DNA of 64,000 bases from an uncultured Burkholderiales bacterium (GTDB taxonomy: Bacteria > Pseudomonadota > Gammaproteobacteria > Burkholderiales > Burkholderiaceae_C), in the NCBI GenBank assembly GCA_903932865.1, contig CAIZHQ010000006.1:124001-188000 (forward strand), given 5' to 3'. A program made the translations under genes and the position numbers. Each line of letters begins with the position of its first letter. The stretch's first letter is position 1. Of this stretch, positions 8,667-16,431 are shown piece by piece. The notes below the pieces were generated by a model. That model saw only the letters and a program-made list of their open reading frames with translations. It was not told the origin of the DNA and ran no database searches.

Positions 8667-9295
8667 AACAGTGGCAACCTGCGGGCACCGTTTACGGTTG
8701 CCTCCTGAATTTTCAGCGCGAATGGGACCTGTGGGTTCCGCGCATGGCACAAGACCCGCACAAAGGGCCCCCCAAAGCACCCGTGCTCTATGTCAAATCT
8801 GCCAACACCTTCAACCCGAGCGGAACATTGACACTGCAAGACGGTGTGCAAGAAGTGGACATCGGCGCCACGCTCGGCCTGGTGATGGGTGCCCATGGCA
8901 CACCGGACGGCGTGGTTCTGCTCAACGACTGGTCCGTGCCGCACGAGAGCTATTACCGCCCTCCCGTCAAGTTCCGTTGCCGCGATGGTTTTTTGGGCTG
9001 CGGATCCCCTGCGGTGCCTTGGACAACCCTGGACATTGCCGGTCTGAGCATCACGGTGCAACTCAATGGCCAGCATGTTCAGACGGTGCAGCTGTCCGAG
9101 CTGGTGCGGCCTGTGGCGCGTTTGCTGGCCGATGTGGCCGAGTTCATGTCCTTGCAAACGGGGGATGTGCTGATGCTGGGCACCGATGTGCTGGCCAACG
9201 GCCAAAGACCGCGCGCCCGTGCAGGCGACACCGTGTGCCTGACCGTCCCCGGCTTTGCCCCTTTGACTCAAACCGTGCAGGGAGAAGCCGCATGA
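8663..9295 (+). CDS. hpaG1: homoprotocatechuate catabolism isomerase/decarboxylase, N-terminal half (HpaG1)
   Basis: 210 aa from ATG 8663. A fumarylacetoacetate-hydrolase-fold protein corresponding to the N-terminal half of the bifunctional E. coli HpaG/HpcE. It opens MKQWQPAGTVYGCLLNFQRE and contains the conserved YVKSANTF segment. HpaG decarboxylates 5-oxo-pent-3-ene-1,2,5-tricarboxylate (OPET) and isomerises the product 2-hydroxyhepta-2,4-diene-1,7-dioate. Here the two halves are separate genes joined by a 4-nt ATGA overlap, which favours equal production and a heteromeric enzyme. Confidence 0.88.
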   Translation: MKQWQPAGTVYGCLLNFQREWDLWVPRMAQDPHKGPPKAPVLYVKSANTFNPSGTLTLQDGVQEVDIGATLGLVMGAHGTPDGVVLLNDWSVPHESYYRPPVKFRCRDGFLGCGSPAVPWTTLDIAGLSITVQLNGQHVQTVQLSELVRPVARLLADVAEFMSLQTGDVLMLGTDVLANGQRPRARAGDTVCLTVPGFAPLTQTVQGEAA

Positions 9296-10059
9296 AACAC
9301 GCATGCATTGCTTGGGCTGGGGCCATCCAGCAAGCGATCGAATCCGACGGCCAGTTGATGATCACCCAAGGCCATCACAAGGGCCATCGCGTGGGCTTTG
9401 ACGAGGTCGTCTGGCTCCCGCCACTGGTCTCCGTGCCGCAGGCGCGCACCGTCATCGCGCTGGGCCTGAACTACGCCGACCACGCCAAGGAACTCGCCTT
9501 CAAAGCCCCCGAGGAGCCGCTCGCCTTCATGAAAGGTGAGGCCGCACTGATCGGGCACAAAGCCTTCACGAAGCGCCCCGCTGATGTGAAGTACATGCAT
9601 TACGAATGTGAGCTGGCCGTGGTGATCGGCCGCACCGCGCGCCATGTGAAAAAAGACGACGCCTATGACTTTGTGGGCGGCTACACCGTGGCCAACGACT
9701 ACGCCATCCGTGACTACCTGGAAAACTGGTACCGCCCCAATCTGCGTGTGAAAAACCGCGACACCTGCACCCCTATTGGCCCCTGGCTGGTGGATGCGGC
9801 CGACATCGCCAACCCCATGGCGCTGGCCTTGCAAACCGCCGTCAACGGCCAAGTCACGCAAAGCGGCAACACCGCCGACATGGTGTTCGACGTGCCCACG
9901 CTCATCGAATACTTCAGCAGTTTCATGACCCTCAACCCCGGCGACCTGATCCTGACGGGCACGCCCGACGGGATCGTGAACGTGAACCCGGGGGATGTGG
10001 TTGTGACCGAGATTGAAGGCCTCGGGGCGCTGATCAACACCCTCGTGGGCGCGCCATGA
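9292..10059 (+). CDS. hpaG2: homoprotocatechuate catabolism isomerase/decarboxylase, C-terminal half (HpaG2)
   Basis: 255 aa from the ATG that overlaps the hpaG1 stop. Fumarylacetoacetate-hydrolase family: ALGLNYADHAKEL near residue 57, HYECELAVVIGR with the metal-binding Glu pair near 105, VANDYAIRDYL, and the C-terminal LILTGTPDGIVNVNPGD. It matches the C-terminal half of HpaG. The frame is also open through hpaG1, but that is a by-product of high GC; the overlap start is the natural one. It acts with HpaG1 after HpaD, HpaE and HpaF. Confidence 0.9.
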   Translation: MKHACIAWAGAIQQAIESDGQLMITQGHHKGHRVGFDEVVWLPPLVSVPQARTVIALGLNYADHAKELAFKAPEEPLAFMKGEAALIGHKAFTKRPADVKYMHYECELAVVIGRTARHVKKDDAYDFVGGYTVANDYAIRDYLENWYRPNLRVKNRDTCTPIGPWLVDAADIANPMALALQTAVNGQVTQSGNTADMVFDVPTLIEYFSSFMTLNPGDLILTGTPDGIVNVNPGDVVVTEIEGLGALINTLVGAP

Positions 10060-10074
10060 ACCTTGTCGATCGGT

Positions 10075-10113
10075 GGCTTCAGCCCCGACAAAACGCACGT
10101 TGGGGCTAAAGCC
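10075..10113 (+). repeat. long imperfect inverted repeat between hpaG2 and hpaE
   Basis: GGCTTCAGCCCCGAC (10075-10089) is followed after AAAACGCAC by GTTGGGGCTAAAGCC (10099-10113). As RNA this forms a 15-bp stem with one mismatch and one G-U pair. There is no T run after it, so it does not look like a normal terminator. It may protect mRNA ends or attenuate transcription inside the operon. Confidence 0.55.
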
Positions 10114-10181
10114 CTAACCTACACAACACACCCGTGCAGGTCGGCGCTTGAGCTCCGACAAGACCGAAAGAGAGACAGCAC

Positions 10182-11651
10182 ATGAAAATCGACCACCTCA
10201 TCAATGGCCAAAGCGTCGCAGGCCGCGACTACTTTGAAACCGTCAACCCCGCCACGCAAGAAGTGTTGGCCGAAGTGGCCTCAGGGGGAGAAGCGGAAGT
10301 GAACGCCGCTGTCGCCGCCGCCAAAGCCGCCTTTCCCAAGTGGGCCGCCACACCCGCCACCGAACGCGCCAAGATCATGCGCAAGCTGGGCGACCTGATC
10401 ACCAAGCATGTGCCAGAGATTGCCGAGACGGAGACGAAAGACTGCGGCCAGACCATCAGCCAGACCGGCAAGCAATTGGTGCCGCGCGCAGCAGACAACT
10501 TCCATTACTTTGCCGAAATGTGCACCCGCGTGGACGGCCACACCTACCCCACGCCCACGCACCTGAACTACACGCTGTTTCACCCGGTGGGCGTGTGTGC
10601 GCTGATCAGCCCCTGGAACGTGCCTTTCATGACCGCCACCTGGAAGGTCGCGCCCTGCCTGGCTTTTGGCAACACCGCCGTGCTCAAAATGAGCGAGCTC
10701 TCGCCCCTGAGCGCAGCCCGTCTGGGCGAGTTGGCGCTGGAGGCGGGTGTGCCCGCAGGCGTGCTCAACCTGGTGCACGGCTACGGCAAAGAGGCGGGCG
10801 AGCCGCTGGTCTCGCACCGCGATGTGCGCGCCATCAGCTTCACCGGCTCCACCGTCACCGGCAACCGCATCGTGCAAAGCGCAGGCTTGAAAAAATTCAG
10901 CATGGAACTGGGCGGGAAAAGCCCGTTCGTGATTTTTGAAGACGCTGATTTAGATCGCGCACTTGACGCCGCCATCTTCATGATCTTCAGCAACAACGGC
11001 GAGCGCTGCACCGCAGGCAGCCGCATCCTGGTTCAGCAAAGCATCTATGCCGACTTCGCCGCCAAGTTTGCCGAGCGCGCCAAACGCATCACCGTGGGCG
11101 ACCCGCTCGACGAGAAAACCATCGTCGGCCCCATGATCTCCAAAGCGCATCTGGCCAAGGTGCGCAGCTACATCGAACTCGGCCCCAAAGAGGGTGCGAT
11201 GATGCTCTGCGGCGGCCTGGGCCAGCCCGGCTACGCCGCCGACCTGCCCGCGCATGTGCAGCACGGCAACTTCGTTTGGCCCACCGTTTTTGCCGACGTG
11301 GACAACCGCATGCGCATTGCCCAAGAAGAAATCTTCGGCCCCGTGGCCTGCCTGATTCCTTTCAAGGACGAGCAGGATGCGATTGAAAAAGCCAACGACA
11401 TCGAATACGGTTTGAGCAGCTACGTTTGGACCGAGAACCTGGGCAAAGCGCACCGCGTGGCGGCTGCGGTCGAGGCGGGCATGTGTTTTGTGAACAGCCA
11501 GAACGTGCGCGACCTCCGCCAGCCCTTTGGCGGCACCAAGGCCAGCGGCACCGGCCGTGAAGGCGGCACCTGGAGCTACGAAGTGTTTTGTGAGCCCAAG
11601 AACGTGGCGGTGTCGATGGGCTCGCACCACATTCCGCATTGGGGTGTATGA
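10182..11651 (+). CDS. hpaE: 5-carboxymethyl-2-hydroxymuconate semialdehyde dehydrogenase
   Basis: 489-aa NAD-dependent aldehyde dehydrogenase. Landmarks: ISPWNVPFM with Asn146, SFTGSTVTG near 219-227 (NAD site), catalytic Glu242 in MELGGKSP and catalytic Cys276 in NNGERCTAGS. It oxidises the semialdehyde made by HpaD to 5-carboxymethyl-2-hydroxymuconate. Length and the N-terminal KIDHLINGQSVAGRDYFETVNPAT agree with HpaE rather than generic ALDHs, and the position in the hpa cluster confirms it. Its stop codon overlaps the first half-site of the operator-like repeats of the toxin-antitoxin pair. Confidence 0.93.
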   Translation: MKIDHLINGQSVAGRDYFETVNPATQEVLAEVASGGEAEVNAAVAAAKAAFPKWAATPATERAKIMRKLGDLITKHVPEIAETETKDCGQTISQTGKQLVPRAADNFHYFAEMCTRVDGHTYPTPTHLNYTLFHPVGVCALISPWNVPFMTATWKVAPCLAFGNTAVLKMSELSPLSAARLGELALEAGVPAGVLNLVHGYGKEAGEPLVSHRDVRAISFTGSTVTGNRIVQSAGLKKFSMELGGKSPFVIFEDADLDRALDAAIFMIFSNNGERCTAGSRILVQQSIYADFAAKFAERAKRITVGDPLDEKTIVGPMISKAHLAKVRSYIELGPKEGAMMLCGGLGQPGYAADLPAHVQHGNFVWPTVFADVDNRMRIAQEEIFGPVACLIPFKDEQDAIEKANDIEYGLSSYVWTENLGKAHRVAAAVEAGMCFVNSQNVRDLRQPFGGTKASGTGREGGTWSYEVFCEPKNVAVSMGSHHIPHWGV

Positions 11652-11709
11652 CAAATCGTCGCCATCTGTCATACTCGATGTCATACATTCATCTTGAATG
11701 TGTATGACA
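11645..11709 (+). promoter_or_regulatory. operator-like inverted repeats of the toxin-antitoxin pair
   Basis: Four related half-sites are visible: TGTATGACA (11645-11653), TGTCATAC (11667-11674), TGTCATACATTCA (11679-11691) and TGAATGTGTATGACA (11695-11709). They form two inverted repeats just before the antitoxin's RBS (AAGGAG at 11709-11714). Ribbon-helix-helix antitoxins usually repress their own operon through such sites, so autoregulation is likely. The first half-site overlaps the stop codon of hpaE. Confidence 0.65.
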
Positions 11710-11720
11710 AGGAGTGAGCC

Positions 11721-11996
11721 ATGTTGTCTGTCCGCCTGCCTGAAACCGTTGAACGCGAATTGACCCAGTACTGCGCCGCGCGCAAGCTGAGCAAATCGCA
11801 CGTCGTGCAAGAAGCCCTGGCCGAGTATTTGGTGGCGGCCAAAACGGCCTCCGGCCACAACGCAGTGCCCGAGCCCGACTTGTCGTTTCTCGCGCCGGAC
11901 GACCCGATTCGGCAGTTCATTGGCATCGCCAAGGACGGCCCCAGCACAGACGAATGGATGGCCATCACCCGCGGCGAGGACTGGAACAAACCATGA
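11721..11996 (+). CDS. ribbon-helix-helix (CopG-type) antitoxin
   Basis: 91 aa. The N-terminus MLSVRLPETVERELTQYCA followed by LSKSHVVQEALAEYL is a textbook ribbon-helix-helix: a short beta strand and two helices that dimerise and bind DNA. The C-terminal part (about 50-91, ending ITRGEDWNKP) is the likely toxin-binding tail. The stop overlaps the start of the PIN toxin by 4 nt (ATGA). Operator-like repeats lie directly upstream. It has its own strong RBS, so it can be made independently of the hpa operon that surrounds it. Confidence 0.85.
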   Translation: MLSVRLPETVERELTQYCAARKLSKSHVVQEALAEYLVAAKTASGHNAVPEPDLSFLAPDDPIRQFIGIAKDGPSTDEWMAITRGEDWNKP

Positions 11997-12388
11997 TCTT
12001 GGTCGACACCAACGTCCTGCTCGACATCTACAAGGCCGACCCGATCTGGATGCCTTGGTCTTTGCAACAACTGCGCAGCGCCAAAGCCGGAGAACTGGGC
12101 ACCAACATGGTGGTCTATGCCGAGCTGGCTGGGCACCCTGCAGAGCCTGCGCGTCTGGATAATTTTCTGGACACACTGAATATCCGCCTGGCAGAGCTGA
12201 CGAGGCCTGCAGCCAGGCTGGCCGGACAGGCTTTTCGTCAGTACCGCCGACAAGGCGGCACCAAAACCGGCGTTCTGCCCGACTTTTTCATCGGGGCTCA
12301 CGCCCAAGCCGAGGGCTGTCAATTGCTCACCCGCGATGCAGGCCGCTACCGCAGCTACTTTCCAGACATTGATCTGATCTGCCCCTAA
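11993..12388 (+). CDS. PIN-domain (VapC-type) ribonuclease toxin
   Basis: 131 aa from ATG 11993. It begins MILVDTNVLLDI, the first PIN motif. The four acidic active-site residues can be placed: D5, E44 (MVVYAEL), D97 (VLPDFFIGAHA) and D115 (LLTRDAGRYRSYF). PIN toxins are Mg2+-dependent endoribonucleases that cleave tRNA or rRNA when not held by antitoxin. All four residues are intact and length is normal, so it looks functional. It ends only 20 bp before hpaD, so transcription of the toxin must run on into hpaD or the reverse. Confidence 0.88.
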   Translation: MILVDTNVLLDIYKADPIWMPWSLQQLRSAKAGELGTNMVVYAELAGHPAEPARLDNFLDTLNIRLAELTRPAARLAGQAFRQYRRQGGTKTGVLPDFFIGAHAQAEGCQLLTRDAGRYRSYFPDIDLICP

Positions 12389-12408
12389 ACGTCACCACAG
12401 GACACCCC

Positions 12409-13335
12409 ATGGGACAACTCGCCCTCGCCGCCAAAATCACCCACGTGCCCAGCATGTACCTGAGTGAGATCCCGGGCCCCCGTTTTGGCACGCGCCAAAG
12501 CGCCATTGATGGCCACAAGGAGATCAGCCGACGATGCCGTGCACTTGGGGTGGACACGCTGGTGGTGTTCGACACGCACTGGCTGGTCAACGCCAGTTAC
12601 CACATCAACTGCGGCCCGCACTTCAAGGGCGTGTATACCAGCAACGAGTTGCCACATTTCATCAGCAACATGGCCTTTGAATCGCCGGGCAACCCGGCGC
12701 TAGGGCACTTGCTGGCCAAAGTGGCCAACGAGTACGGCGTGGAAACCCTGGCCCACGACGCCACCACCTTGCAGCCCGAATACGGCACGCTGGTGCCGCT
12801 GCGCTACATGAACGCCGACCAGCACTTCAAGGTGGTCTCGGTCTCGGCGCTGTGCACCTCGCACTATTTGGCCGACAGCGCCCGCCTGGGTTGGGCCATG
12901 CGTGAGGCGGTGGAAAAGCATTACGACGGCAAAGTGGCTTTTTTGGCCAGTGGCAGCTTGAGCCACCGCTTTGCACAAAACGGTTTGGCGCCTGAGTTTG
13001 CGCACAAAATCTGGAGCCCTTTCCTCGAAAAACTCGACGAGCAGGTGCTGCGCATGTGGGACCAGCGCGAGTGGAAGGCCTTTTGCGAAATGCTGCCCGA
13101 GTACGCCAGCAAGGGCCACGGTGAAGGCTTCATGCACGACACCGCCATGCTGATGGGGGCTTTGGGTTGGACCGACTACGACGGCGCGGTGGAAATTCTC
13201 ACGCCGTACTTTGGCGCATCGGGCACCGGCCAGCTCAACGCACTTTTTGAAGTGACACCCCAAAAGGGTGAACACATCCCGCCGGCCCAAGCCAGCAGCG
13301 CGCAGGGTTACACCGCCGTCAGCACCAGGCTTTGA
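12409..13335 (+). CDS. hpaD: 3,4-dihydroxyphenylacetate 2,3-dioxygenase
   Basis: 308 aa, a class III (LigB-type) extradiol ring-cleavage dioxygenase. The N-terminus carries KITHVPSMYLSE, which holds a metal-ligand His, FDTHWLVNASYHIN with further His residues and a later SGSLSHRF segment. It uses Fe(II) and O2 to open homoprotocatechuate between C2 and C3, giving 5-carboxymethyl-2-hydroxymuconate semialdehyde for HpaE. It resumes the hpa order directly after the toxin gene. Confidence 0.92.
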   Translation: MGQLALAAKITHVPSMYLSEIPGPRFGTRQSAIDGHKEISRRCRALGVDTLVVFDTHWLVNASYHINCGPHFKGVYTSNELPHFISNMAFESPGNPALGHLLAKVANEYGVETLAHDATTLQPEYGTLVPLRYMNADQHFKVVSVSALCTSHYLADSARLGWAMREAVEKHYDGKVAFLASGSLSHRFAQNGLAPEFAHKIWSPFLEKLDEQVLRMWDQREWKAFCEMLPEYASKGHGEGFMHDTAMLMGALGWTDYDGAVEILTPYFGASGTGQLNALFEVTPQKGEHIPPAQASSAQGYTAVSTRL

Positions 13336-13350
13336 AAAAGGACATTCCCC

Positions 13351-13782
13351 ATGCCCCATCTCGTGATCCTCTACACCGGCCAGTTGGACGCTGAAGTCAA
13401 CATGACCCAACTGTGCCGCCAGATGGCCAATGCCATGCTCACCGTCCAGGACGAAGAAGGCAAGCAGGTTTTCCCCACGGGCGGCACGCGCGTGCTGGCC
13501 TACCCTGCGCCGCACTATGCGGTGGCTGATGGCGGGGCAGCCGGGCGCGCAGCCGGCGGCACGGGCGACTACGCCTTTGTTTACCTGAACGTGCGCATGG
13601 GCCGGGGCCGCAGCGAGGCCACCCAGCAACGTGCAGGGCAACTCTTGCTCGAAGAAGCCAAGGTTTTCTTTGCGCCCGTGATGGCGCATCGCCACATCGG
13701 CATCACCTTGCAAATCGATGTCGGCCCCGAAGTGTTTGATGCCAAACACAGCAACTTACACCCTCTTTTCAACAAGGTTTGA
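13351..13782 (+). CDS. hpaF: 5-carboxymethyl-2-hydroxymuconate delta-isomerase
   Basis: 143 aa. Begins MPHLVILYTGQLD; the Pro2 exposed after Met removal is the general base in this tautomerase-superfamily enzyme. It isomerises 5-carboxymethyl-2-hydroxymuconate to OPET, the substrate of HpaG. It is longer than the roughly 126 aa of E. coli HpaF, mainly because of a Gly/Ala-rich stretch near residues 57-70 (GGAAGRAAGGTGDY). The hpaD stop is 15 bp upstream and hpaH starts 3 bp downstream. Confidence 0.88.
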   Translation: MPHLVILYTGQLDAEVNMTQLCRQMANAMLTVQDEEGKQVFPTGGTRVLAYPAPHYAVADGGAAGRAAGGTGDYAFVYLNVRMGRGRSEATQQRAGQLLLEEAKVFFAPVMAHRHIGITLQIDVGPEVFDAKHSNLHPLFNKV

Positions 13783-13785
13783 GCC

Positions 13786-14607
13786 ATGTCCGTGTTCACC
13801 GAAGACCAAATCCAGCAGCTCGCCCGCGAGCTGCACCAGTCCGAACAATCCCGTGTCCAAATCGAGCACTTTTCCAAACGCTTTCCGGGCATGACCGTCG
13901 AAGATGGGTACCGCATCAACCGCGCCTGGATGCAGCTCAAGTTTGCTCAAGGGCGTACCCTGATCGGCCACAAAATTGGCCTGACCAGCCGCGCCATGCA
14001 AGTGTCCAGCCAGATCGACGAGCCCGACTACGGCACGCTGCTGGATGACATGCGCTACACCTGCACGCCGGGCCAGGTGCTGGACATTCCCTTCACCGAT
14101 TTCATCGCGCCACGCGTCGAGGTGGAGCTGGCCTTCGTCCTCAAGAAAGAACTGCGTGGCCCCAACGTGACCGTGCAACAAGTGCTCGAAGCCACCGATT
14201 ACGTCACGCCCGCGATTGAGATCATCGACTCGCGCATCGAGCAGTTCGACCGCCACACCAAGGTCATGCGCAAAGTCTTCGACACCATCAGCGACAACGC
14301 GGCGAATGCGGGCATCGTGCTCGGGGCCAAGCGCGTCGATCCGCTGACCACCGACCTGCCCTGGTGCGGGGCGGTGCTGCGGCAAAACGGCGTGGTCGAA
14401 GAAACCGGTCTGGCTGCAGGCGTGCAAGGACACCCCGCAGTGGGCATTGCTTGGTTGGCCAACAAACTCGCGCCATGGGGCGAACACCTGCAGGCAGGTG
14501 AAATCGTCTTGGCGGGTTCGTTCACCAAACCGGCTTTGGCCAAAGTGGGCGATGTGTTTGAAGCGGACTATGGGCCGCTGGGCAAACTGGAGTTCCGGTT
14601 TGTCTGA
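13786..14607 (+). CDS. hpaH: 2-oxo-hept-4-ene-1,7-dioate hydratase
   Basis: 273 aa, a fumarylacetoacetase-fold hydratase of the MhpD/HpaH family. Landmarks are [14 protein letters not shown] near residue 105-118 (metal-binding Glu pair), [16 protein letters not shown] and [22 protein letters not shown]. It adds water to 2-oxohept-4-ene-1,7-dioate to give 4-hydroxy-2-oxoheptanedioate, the substrate of HpaI. ATG start with the previous stop only 3 bp away, consistent with tight coupling. Confidence 0.92.
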   Translation: MSVFTEDQIQQLARELHQSEQSRVQIEHFSKRFPGMTVEDGYRINRAWMQLKFAQGRTLIGHKIGLTSRAMQVSSQIDEPDYGTLLDDMRYTCTPGQVLDIPFTDFIAPRVEVELAFVLKKELRGPNVTVQQVLEATDYVTPAIEIIDSRIEQFDRHTKVMRKVFDTISDNAANAGIVLGAKRVDPLTTDLPWCGAVLRQNGVVEETGLAAGVQGHPAVGIAWLANKLAPWGEHLQAGEIVLAGSFTKPALAKVGDVFEADYGPLGKLEFRFV

Positions 14608-14657
14608 CCCTTTGGATGCGTCTGCAGTGGCTTCGTCTTGCAATAGTGGGAAGCTGC

Positions 14658-14679
14658 TGGGGCCGGTGTGGCGGCCCCA
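14658..14679 (+). repeat. GC-rich hairpin between hpaH and hpaI
   Basis: TGGGGCCG-GTGTGG-CGGCCCCA is a perfect 8-bp stem in the 115-bp gap between hpaH and hpaI, 43 bp before the hpaI start. There is no following T tract, so an RNA-processing or stability role is more likely than termination. Confidence 0.5.
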
Positions 14680-14722
14680 ACATCCTGTGAGCCGTTTGGC
14701 CTTTAACGAGAGGAACTGATTT

Positions 14723-15538
14723 ATGAACACCCCTGTGAACTTATTCAAACAAGCCCTTCAAGACAAGCAGCCCCAAATCGGCCTCTGGATGGGCCTGGCC
14801 AGCGCTTACACCGCTGAAATCTGCGCCTTGGCCGGTTTTGACTGGCTGGTGATCGACGGGGAACATGCGCCGAACGACCTGCGCAGCATCCAGGCTCAAC
14901 TGCAAACCGTGGCCGCTTATCCCGACAGCCACGCGGTGTGCCGCGTGCCGGTGGGCGAGACGGCACTCATCAAGCAATACCTCGACCTCGGGGCACAAAA
15001 CATCCTGGTGCCCATGGTCGACACCGCCGTGCAAGCCGCGCAATTGGTGCAAGCCATGCGCTACCCACAAGACGATGGCCAAGGCGGCGTGCGCGGCATG
15101 GCTGGGGCACGGGCTTCGCGCTGGGGTCATCAAACCGACTACTTCCAACGCGCCAACCAAGAGGTCTGTCTGTTGGTGCAAGTCGAATCGCGTGAAGCGC
15201 TGAAGAACCTCGACGCGATTGCCGCCACGCCGGGCGTGGACGGCGTGTTCATTGGGCCGGCTGACCTCTCTGCCTCGATGGGCCATGTGGGCAACGCCGC
15301 ACACCCCGAAGTGCAAACGGCCATCGAAAACGCCATCGCCCGCATCCTGAAAGCCGGCAAAGCCCCCGGCATCCTCACGCCCGAACGTGCCCTGGCAGCG
15401 CATTACTTGTTACTGGGCGCGGTGTTTGTGGCCGTGGGCCTGGACACCCAACTCTTGATGCGCCACACCACCGAGTTGGCGGGGCATTTCAAGTCGAACA
15501 TGCCCGTTGCTGCACCCCCCAAAGGCGCGACTTATTAA
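14723..15538 (+). CDS. hpaI: 4-hydroxy-2-oxoheptanedioate aldolase
   Basis: 271 aa, a metal-dependent class II pyruvate aldolase of the HpcH/HpaI family. The conserved DGEHAPND with His48 (general base region), LVQVESREAL with the metal-ligand Glu, and VFIGPADLSASMG are all present. It splits 4-hydroxy-2-oxoheptanedioate into pyruvate and succinate semialdehyde, ending the pathway. It follows hpaH after a gap with a GC-rich hairpin. A palindromic repeat element starts 18 bp after its stop, so this is probably the last true hpa gene. Confidence 0.93.
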   Translation: MNTPVNLFKQALQDKQPQIGLWMGLASAYTAEICALAGFDWLVIDGEHAPNDLRSIQAQLQTVAAYPDSHAVCRVPVGETALIKQYLDLGAQNILVPMVDTAVQAAQLVQAMRYPQDDGQGGVRGMAGARASRWGHQTDYFQRANQEVCLLVQVESREALKNLDAIAATPGVDGVFIGPADLSASMGHVGNAAHPEVQTAIENAIARILKAGKAPGILTPERALAAHYLLLGAVFVAVGLDTQLLMRHTTELAGHFKSNMPVAAPPKGATY

Positions 15539-15556
15539 TTGGTGAACTGGTTCATA

Positions 15557-15625
15557 GGGGTCAGATCCCAATTGATTTTGCACCCTCTCATCCAATGGAA
15601 AAACAAATGGGGTCTGACCCCAATT
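15557..15625. repeat. small element bounded by GGGGTCnGAnCCCAATT palindromes
   Basis: GGGGTCAGATCCCAATT (15557-15573) and GGGGTCTGACCCCAATT (15609-15625) bound a 35-bp core. The second is a perfect GGGGTC-T-GACCCC palindrome, the first has one mismatch. Both carry the same AATT on the right. Palindromes of this kind occur as dispersed REP-like repeats next to REP-associated transposases in many proteobacteria; that link is from memory and is not proven here. No transposase is present. Confidence 0.55.
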
Positions 15626-15642
15626 AAATGAAGGAAACCATG

Positions 15643-16431
15643 ATGTTCCCCACCCCTCAACCGGTCGTACCTTCGCTGCAAGCGCGGGTGCACCCCGATG
15701 AATGGCAAGCCCGCCTGGAACTGGCCGCCTGTTACCGTGTCTTTGCCCTGCTGGGCTGGACCGAGATGATCTACAACCACATCACGCTGCGCCTGCCGGA
15801 CAGCGTCACCGGGGGTGAGAAACACTTTTTGATCAACCCCTTTGGCCTGCACTACAGCGAGGTCACGGCCAGCAACCTGGTCAAGATCGACGTGCAAGGC
15901 CGGGTGCTGGATGGCTCACCTTACCCCGTCAACCCGGCGGGCTTCACGGTGCATGCGGCTGTACACGAAGGCCTGGCCGGGGCGCATTGCGTGATGCACA
16001 CCCACACCACGGCAGGCGTGGCCGTGGCCTGTGTGCAAGGCGGTTTGCAGCAGACCAATTTTTACAGTGCCCAGTTGCACGACATGGTGGCTTACCACGA
16101 CTTCGAAGGCATCACCATCCATGCCGACGAAGCGCCGCGCCTGCTGCGCAGCATCGGCGACAAGCAGGCCGTCGTCTTGCGCAACCACGGCCTGCTGGCC
16201 TGGGGGCACACCTTGCCCCAAACCTTTGCGGTGCTCTGGACCTTGCAGCGCGCCTGCGAAATCCAGCTGGCCACCCTGAGCATGGGCCAGCCCATTGCGG
16301 TGCCCGAAGCCGTTGCCAACCAATGCACCCGAGACGCCCTGCAGTTCAACCCGAACCATGGCGCGGGTCAAGACGTTTTTCAATCGCTGGTGCGCCAAGT
16401 CGACCGGCAAGACAAAGGGTGGCGCGCATGA
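15643..16431 (+). CDS. class II aldolase/adducin family protein
   Basis: 262 aa from ATG 15643, chosen because AAGGA at 15631-15635 sits seven bases before it; ATGs at 15628 and 15640 are in frame. The family's zinc ligands are seen in HCVMHTHTTAGVAV (His-x-His) and in VVLRNHGLLAWGHT (third His). Early residues WTEMIYNHITLRLPD match the fuculose-phosphate-aldolase/adducin fold. Members are sugar-phosphate aldolases or decarboxylases of small acids; the substrate is unknown. It overlaps the next gene by 4 nt (ATGA), and together with the EamA exporter the three make a small operon. Confidence 0.82.
   Translation: MFPTPQPVVPSLQARVHPDEWQARLELAACYRVFALLGWTEMIYNHITLRLPDSVTGGEKHFLINPFGLHYSEVTASNLVKIDVQGRVLDGSPYPVNPAGFTVHAAVHEGLAGAHCVMHTHTTAGVAVACVQGGLQQTNFYSAQLHDMVAYHDFEGITIHADEAPRLLRSIGDKQAVVLRNHGLLAWGHTLPQTFAVLWTLQRACEIQLATLSMGQPIAVPEAVANQCTRDALQFNPNHGAGQDVFQSLVRQVDRQDKGWRA

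Noticed and set aside
8470..9291. Open frame joined in front of hpaG2, as if HpaG1-G2 were one protein in that frame
   Set aside because: The sequence before 9292 has no similarity to HpaG; the real first half is in another frame (8663-9295).
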